From: Alphaproteobacteria bacterium
GTDB taxonomy: Bacteria > Pseudomonadota > Alphaproteobacteria > Micropepsales > Micropepsaceae
Direction of reading: 5' to 3'
Assembly: GCA_003131925.1 (NCBI GenBank)
Contig: PKWC01000202.1
Span: forward strand, 11,780-29,055
Length of the DNA: 17,276 nucleotides
Positions 13,942-17,276 of the stretch are shown in pieces; the stretch's first letter is position 1, and every line of letters starts with the position of its first letter. Both the position numbers and the translations under genes were made by a program. The notes under the pieces are model-generated. The model made no database searches. It was not told where the DNA came from and was given only the letters and a program-made list of their open reading frames with translations.

Positions 13942-15584
13942 GGGACGCTCTGCTCCATAGCAAATTGGTTCCGCGTTGCGGCGAGCCGACGCTTCGGACT
14001 AGCCGATGACGGAAGGTAGGGCTTCAACCAATCACTGGGACCGCCGGCGGCGTCCGTAAGAACAACGGGGTCAAAGTAGCGCACGCGATCCTGTTCGGAA
14101 AGATCGTCTGGCCGCTCGAAATAATGTGGGTCCAGCGTGTCACTGCCGGCCAGGTATGAGCGAGGTTGCGACGGAGTGCCCCTGGACCAGACGAAGCAAT
14201 GAAGATTGGCCGAAGCGATAAAATACCAGCGAACCGGATTGAAGGAACGCGACCTTGCAATTCGTCGCACTGTCTTGGCCAATATGCCGATGCGGCCAAC
14301 AACGGTCCACGGGCGGCGAAACATCCGTTCGACGAACGCCGCGAGCGCCTCTGGACTATCGGCCAGCTTCGCATAGGCGATGGTTTCACCGTCCAAGTCT
14401 CGAAGCCGCAGATTCGGGGCCAACTTCCCCGAAGACAAGTGTTCCCAGAAGCTTTCGGTTCCGGCCAGCGGCGCAATCACACTAAGATAGACGGGCATTG
14501 GTACGAGCGGGTTTCGCGCAATCGCCCTGACCTGCCGTTCCATATCCGCTGCTGTCTGATGACACGGATCGAAAAGATAACCGTAGGTGACTGCGATACC
14601 GTGACACTCGGCATAGGCGATGTCGTCTACGATATTGTATCGTCTGCTCAGGTTTTGGGTTTTTTTAAATCGCCGTAGCAGTTCAAGATCGAACGACTCC
14701 AGCCCGGCAAAGAGCCCCATACACTTCGAATTTGCCAGGTGCCTGACCAATTCGCGGTCGTGAAGCACGTTTTGCGTCACGAGAGCGGCCCAGCCGCGCA
14801 CCTTCGGGTGAGATCGCATGTATGCACAGACACGGAGCATGTGCGCGCGATCATCGGAAAAGTTGTTGTCCAGCAGCATCAGGACCGGGTACAGGCGCCG
14901 GAAGCTCAGAGGCGGGCTGGCCGAAATGGCGTTCTTAACGCCGGCTGAAAAAATATCGAGATTATAGGTCGCGTGTGAACCGATTTCCGCCGGGATTACA
15001 CAGAACGTGCATTTGAAACTGCAGCCCCGGGAAGTCTCCATCAGGTGAACAACAGGATTGATCCCGCTTCTGGAAAAGAGGGTGTAGTCGATCGCATAGG
15101 ACGAGATTTTTGCGGGGTCAGACCGGTAAATCGATTGCAGAGAGCCGTTCAGGAAATCGGTGACGACCGTTGGCACACTGTCAACTCCCCCAACGCAGAC
15201 GACGTCAAAAAATTGCGCGGCGAACTCCGGGAACAGCGTACAGATGCTTCCGCCTGCCACCACGGTCGCACCGCTTCGGCGAAAGAAAAACGCGAGTTGC
15301 CGCATGCGGTCGAAATCCACCTGGAGTCCGCTCAGAAACACAAGTTCGTACCCGCTGCAATCGGACGGATCGAAGGGTCCGTGCCAATCCTCGTGATGCA
15401 GACGAACTTCGAACTTTTTCTGGTCGATCAAGGACCCGATATGCAGCCCCGAAATCGGCTGCATGAAATAGCGGGAGCGGCGCTTGTCGCGGCCCGGGCG
15501 CAAATGGGCACAAATAACCAAAGCCCGCCGCCGCGCCGTCGGTGAGGCAGCTTCTCCTGGCTGGCGGACCGGCATCGAGTCCAT
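13938..15584 (-). CDS. B12-binding-type radical SAM protein
   Basis: A 548-residue enzyme. Residues 20-150 resemble the cobalamin-binding Rossmann domain of B12-dependent radical SAM proteins (ALVICAHLRPG, GLHIGSLIDQKKFEVRLHHE, VFLSGLQVDFDRM, GATVVAGG), although the usual DxHxxG cobalamin-ligand motif is not evident. The radical SAM barrel (175-400) carries the cluster motif CSFKCTFC (Cys188, Cys192, Cys195) and later LFAGLESFD. Related proteins methylate or rearrange unactivated carbons (hopanoid, bacteriochlorophyll and natural-product pathways). The tail of about 120 residues was not recognised. ATG 15584 follows AGAGGGGAG. It is the first gene of the operon and is divergent from the cyclase gene. 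Confidence 0.87.
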   Translation of the reverse strand: MDSMPVRQPGEAASPTARRRALVICAHLRPGRDKRRSRYFMQPISGLHIGSLIDQKKFEVRLHHEDWHGPFDPSDCSGYELVFLSGLQVDFDRMRQLAFFFRRSGATVVAGGSICTLFPEFAAQFFDVVCVGGVDSVPTVVTDFLNGSLQSIYRSDPAKISSYAIDYTLFSRSGINPVVHLMETSRGCSFKCTFCVIPAEIGSHATYNLDIFSAGVKNAISASPPLSFRRLYPVLMLLDNNFSDDRAHMLRVCAYMRSHPKVRGWAALVTQNVLHDRELVRHLANSKCMGLFAGLESFDLELLRRFKKTQNLSRRYNIVDDIAYAECHGIAVTYGYLFDPCHQTAADMERQVRAIARNPLVPMPVYLSVIAPLAGTESFWEHLSSGKLAPNLRLRDLDGETIAYAKLADSPEALAAFVERMFRRPWTVVGRIGILAKTVRRIARSRSFNPVRWYFIASANLHCFVWSRGTPSQPRSYLAGSDTLDPHYFERPDDLSEQDRVRYFDPVVLTDAAGGPSDWLKPYLPSSASPKRRLAATRNQFAMEQSVP

Positions 15585-15741
15585 CGCTCCCCTCTTCGCG
15601 ATGATTGGGTGCGCTGCGAGCCGAAAGGCTAGATTACCCCCATTCGAAAGATAATGTTAACATCGGGCGTCGATTGCGCAAAGCTATAAATGCTCTCCAT
15701 CGGTGCTCCAGCATCGCCGGGGGGCCTGAAGATTGACGGCG
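15585..15741. promoter_or_regulatory. Divergent promoter region between rSAM operon and cyclase gene
   Basis: It must hold promoters for both directions. For the operon (minus strand) TTAACA (15655-15660 complement) and TAATCT (15631-15636 complement) stand 18 bases apart, a weak -35/-10 pair. On the plus strand TATAAA lies at 15685-15690 without a good -35 box. Two perfect palindromes are present, ATGTTAACAT (15654-15663) and TTGCGCAA (15674-15681), either of which could bind a regulator. All are unproven. Confidence 0.35.
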
Positions 15742-17276
15742 ATGGAACTCAATTCACCAGAAACGCGTCCTCCCATATCCGAACGTCGATATCTCACAGT
15801 CGTCTTCGTCGATCTCGTGGGCTACACGCGGTTGTCCGCACAACTCGATACCGAGGATCTGAGGGTTCTGCTGCGCCGCTATCAAACTCTTGCGCTGCGG
15901 GTCATGGAACGATTCGGCGGCTTTGTCGCCAGGTATATCGGCGACGGGATCCTGGTTTATTTCGGCTATCCGATCGCGCATGAGAACGACGCAGAGCGCG
16001 CAATCCGGGCGGCACTCGAACTCATCGAACGACTGCGCGGTCTGGACACCACCGTGCGGGATACAACCATGCCGCCGCTCGTGGCGCGCATCGGCATCAG
16101 CACGGGTCTTGCCCTCATTGCACCGGAACTTCTGAGCGGTGGCGCGAGCGAGCACAACGCAATCGGCGACGTCGTAAATCTCGCCGCGCGATTCCAGGCC
16201 GAGGCGCCTCCCAGTGGGGTCGTGATCAGCAGGGAAACATTTGATCTGGTCGAAGGTCGCTTCGAGTGTGCCGCGCTGGGGTCCAGGCCAATCAAAGGGC
16301 TGCCGCGCGAGGTTGGCATCTACCAGGTCATCCGATCCGTTCCCCTCGCCAAACGCGCAGCAACGCGCAAGTTACGCAGTCCGACACGCATGGTGGGACG
16401 AAAATCCGCCATGGAATGCATTCTCTCTCAATGGAAAAGCGCACGGAGCGCGAGCCAATGTCGGACCGTCGCGGTGGTCGGCGAAGCCGGCATCGGCAAG
16501 ACGCGTCTGGTCCAGGAGTTTTGCGGGCGATCGGAGATGGCCAACGCAACGATAGTGCAACTCAACTGCCATGAGCTTTTTGCCAGCTCCCCGCTCTACC
16601 CGGTCGCGAGCTTTTTCTGGGCGCGCGCCGGCATGGCCGCCGACGACGATGTTGGCGCGCAGATCCAGAAGATATCGAACTTGCTCGACGAGCTGGGGTC
16701 GAACAGCCCCGAGAACAAACAGCTGGTCGCGAACCTGGCGGGCCTCGCGACGCCGGGCGCCATAGACGCGGCTGCGCCGACGCCACTGCTGTTCAAGCGG
16801 AAACAGTACGACTTCGTGATATCGCTCATCGAACGAACGGCGCGGGCGCAATCTACGCTGCTTTGGATTGAAGATGCGCATTGGCTCGATCCGTCGTCTG
16901 CGGAATTGCTGGTCGAGATCGTCGCTTCACTGACCAGTGCGCCCCTGCTCGTGCTCTTGACGCACCGATCCTTTCCCAAGGGACCGGCCCTGCCCCAACC
17001 GGACGAGACTGTCCATCTTGAGCGACTTGAAAAGCAGGATTGCCTTGAAATCGCCAAATCGCTTCCGGGCGCCGACAGATTGTCCAACGATGTGATCGCA
17101 CGCGCGATCGAAGCGGCCGAGGGCATCCCGCTCTTCCTTGAGCAGTTCATAAAATCGTTAGCGGATGAGCGGTTGCAAACTCCTGGCCGAGTTTCGAGAC
17201 CGAGCGGAGTTCCTCTTATGCTTGGCGAGATGATGTCGGAACGTCTCGATCGTCTGCCTGGCGGACGGCGGGTCGT
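15742..17276 (+). CDS. Class III nucleotide cyclase fused to an AAA-type ATPase module (partial)
   Basis: At least 511 residues, cut by the window end. Residues 12-200 are a class III cyclase domain: VVFVDLVGYTRLS with metal Asp24, YIGDGILVYFGYP with metal Asp68, and the IGDVVNLAARFQ segment with the transition-state Asn and Arg, so it should be active. From about 240 follows an ATPase of the AAA_16/ORC-like type: Walker A GEAGIGKT (247-254) and Walker B LLWIEDAHW (Asp378 area). Proteins of this architecture usually continue into TPR repeats, which would lie beyond the window. They are large cytoplasmic regulators producing cAMP. The ATG at 15742 lacks a clear ribosome site; TTG 15733 is the only upstream alternative after a stop. 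Confidence 0.88.
   Translation, partial: MELNSPETRPPISERRYLTVVFVDLVGYTRLSAQLDTEDLRVLLRRYQTLALRVMERFGGFVARYIGDGILVYFGYPIAHENDAERAIRAALELIERLRGLDTTVRDTTMPPLVARIGISTGLALIAPELLSGGASEHNAIGDVVNLAARFQAEAPPSGVVISRETFDLVEGRFECAALGSRPIKGLPREVGIYQVIRSVPLAKRAATRKLRSPTRMVGRKSAMECILSQWKSARSASQCRTVAVVGEAGIGKTRLVQEFCGRSEMANATIVQLNCHELFASSPLYPVASFFWARAGMAADDDVGAQIQKISNLLDELGSNSPENKQLVANLAGLATPGAIDAAAPTPLLFKRKQYDFVISLIERTARAQSTLLWIEDAHWLDPSSAELLVEIVASLTSAPLLVLLTHRSFPKGPALPQPDETVHLERLEKQDCLEIAKSLPGADRLSNDVIARAIEAAEGIPLFLEQFIKSLADERLQTPGRVSRPSGVPLMLGEMMSERLDRLPGGRRV

Noticed and set aside
13291..14019. 242-codon plus-strand frame
   Set aside because: Antisense to the lipase gene, which has intact family motifs.
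15045..15545. 166-codon plus-strand frame
   Set aside because: Antisense to the radical SAM gene; no family-like sequence.

Overview
The window is high-GC DNA from an alphaproteobacterium. The evidence is the GC-rich codon use, a PleC/DivJ-like hybrid-free histidine kinase, rhizobial-style class III cyclase genes, and several kinds of long intergenic palindrome seen in Hyphomicrobiales/Rhodospirillales-type genomes. I cannot fix the family or genus from sequence alone.

Layout. 1-294 is the edge of the window, with at most a partial minus-strand reading frame. 295-1827 is an exported S41-type peptidase. After a 160-bp palindromic repeat comes a compact three-gene unit (2381-4031): a DUF1761 membrane protein, a TetR regulator and an exported SRPBCC/AHSA1 protein, preceded by a perfect 7-4-7 palindrome that is a good TetR operator candidate. 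A second palindromic element (4122-4320) precedes a membrane-bound histidine kinase (4479-5885). A third inverted repeat leads into an unusual fused serB-serA gene (6094-8007), which makes two of the three serine-pathway enzymes on one chain.

The stretch 8005-11450 is accessory and worn. It holds a MITE-like repeat (second, inverted copy at 10930-11161), a REP-associated tyrosine transposase flanked by inverted repeats, the 5' stump of a phospholipase D-like gene, a small orphan gene, a tRNA-Gln(CUG)-like sequence whose 5' acceptor strand is destroyed, a Pycsar-effector-like membrane protein without an adjacent cyclase, and a 31-codon stump of a class III adenylate cyclase gene. Together these look like the end of an old integrated island.

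The most interesting part is 11456-15584 on the minus strand: four genes packed with overlaps or a 15-base gap, which must be one operon. In order of transcription they are a B12-binding-type radical SAM enzyme, an LCAT-like alpha/beta hydrolase with intact Ser-Asp-His residues, a 130-residue protein with a serine linker and a histone-like lysine/arginine tail, and an AspH-type aspartyl/asparaginyl beta-hydroxylase with both iron-binding histidines. Divergently, from a shared 157-bp intergenic region, runs a class III nucleotide cyclase fused to an AAA/ATPase signalling module, cut by the window end (15742-17276). Two oxidative tailoring enzymes, an acyl hydrolase/transferase and a small basic protein in one operon suggest an undescribed modification or natural-product pathway; the function is inference.
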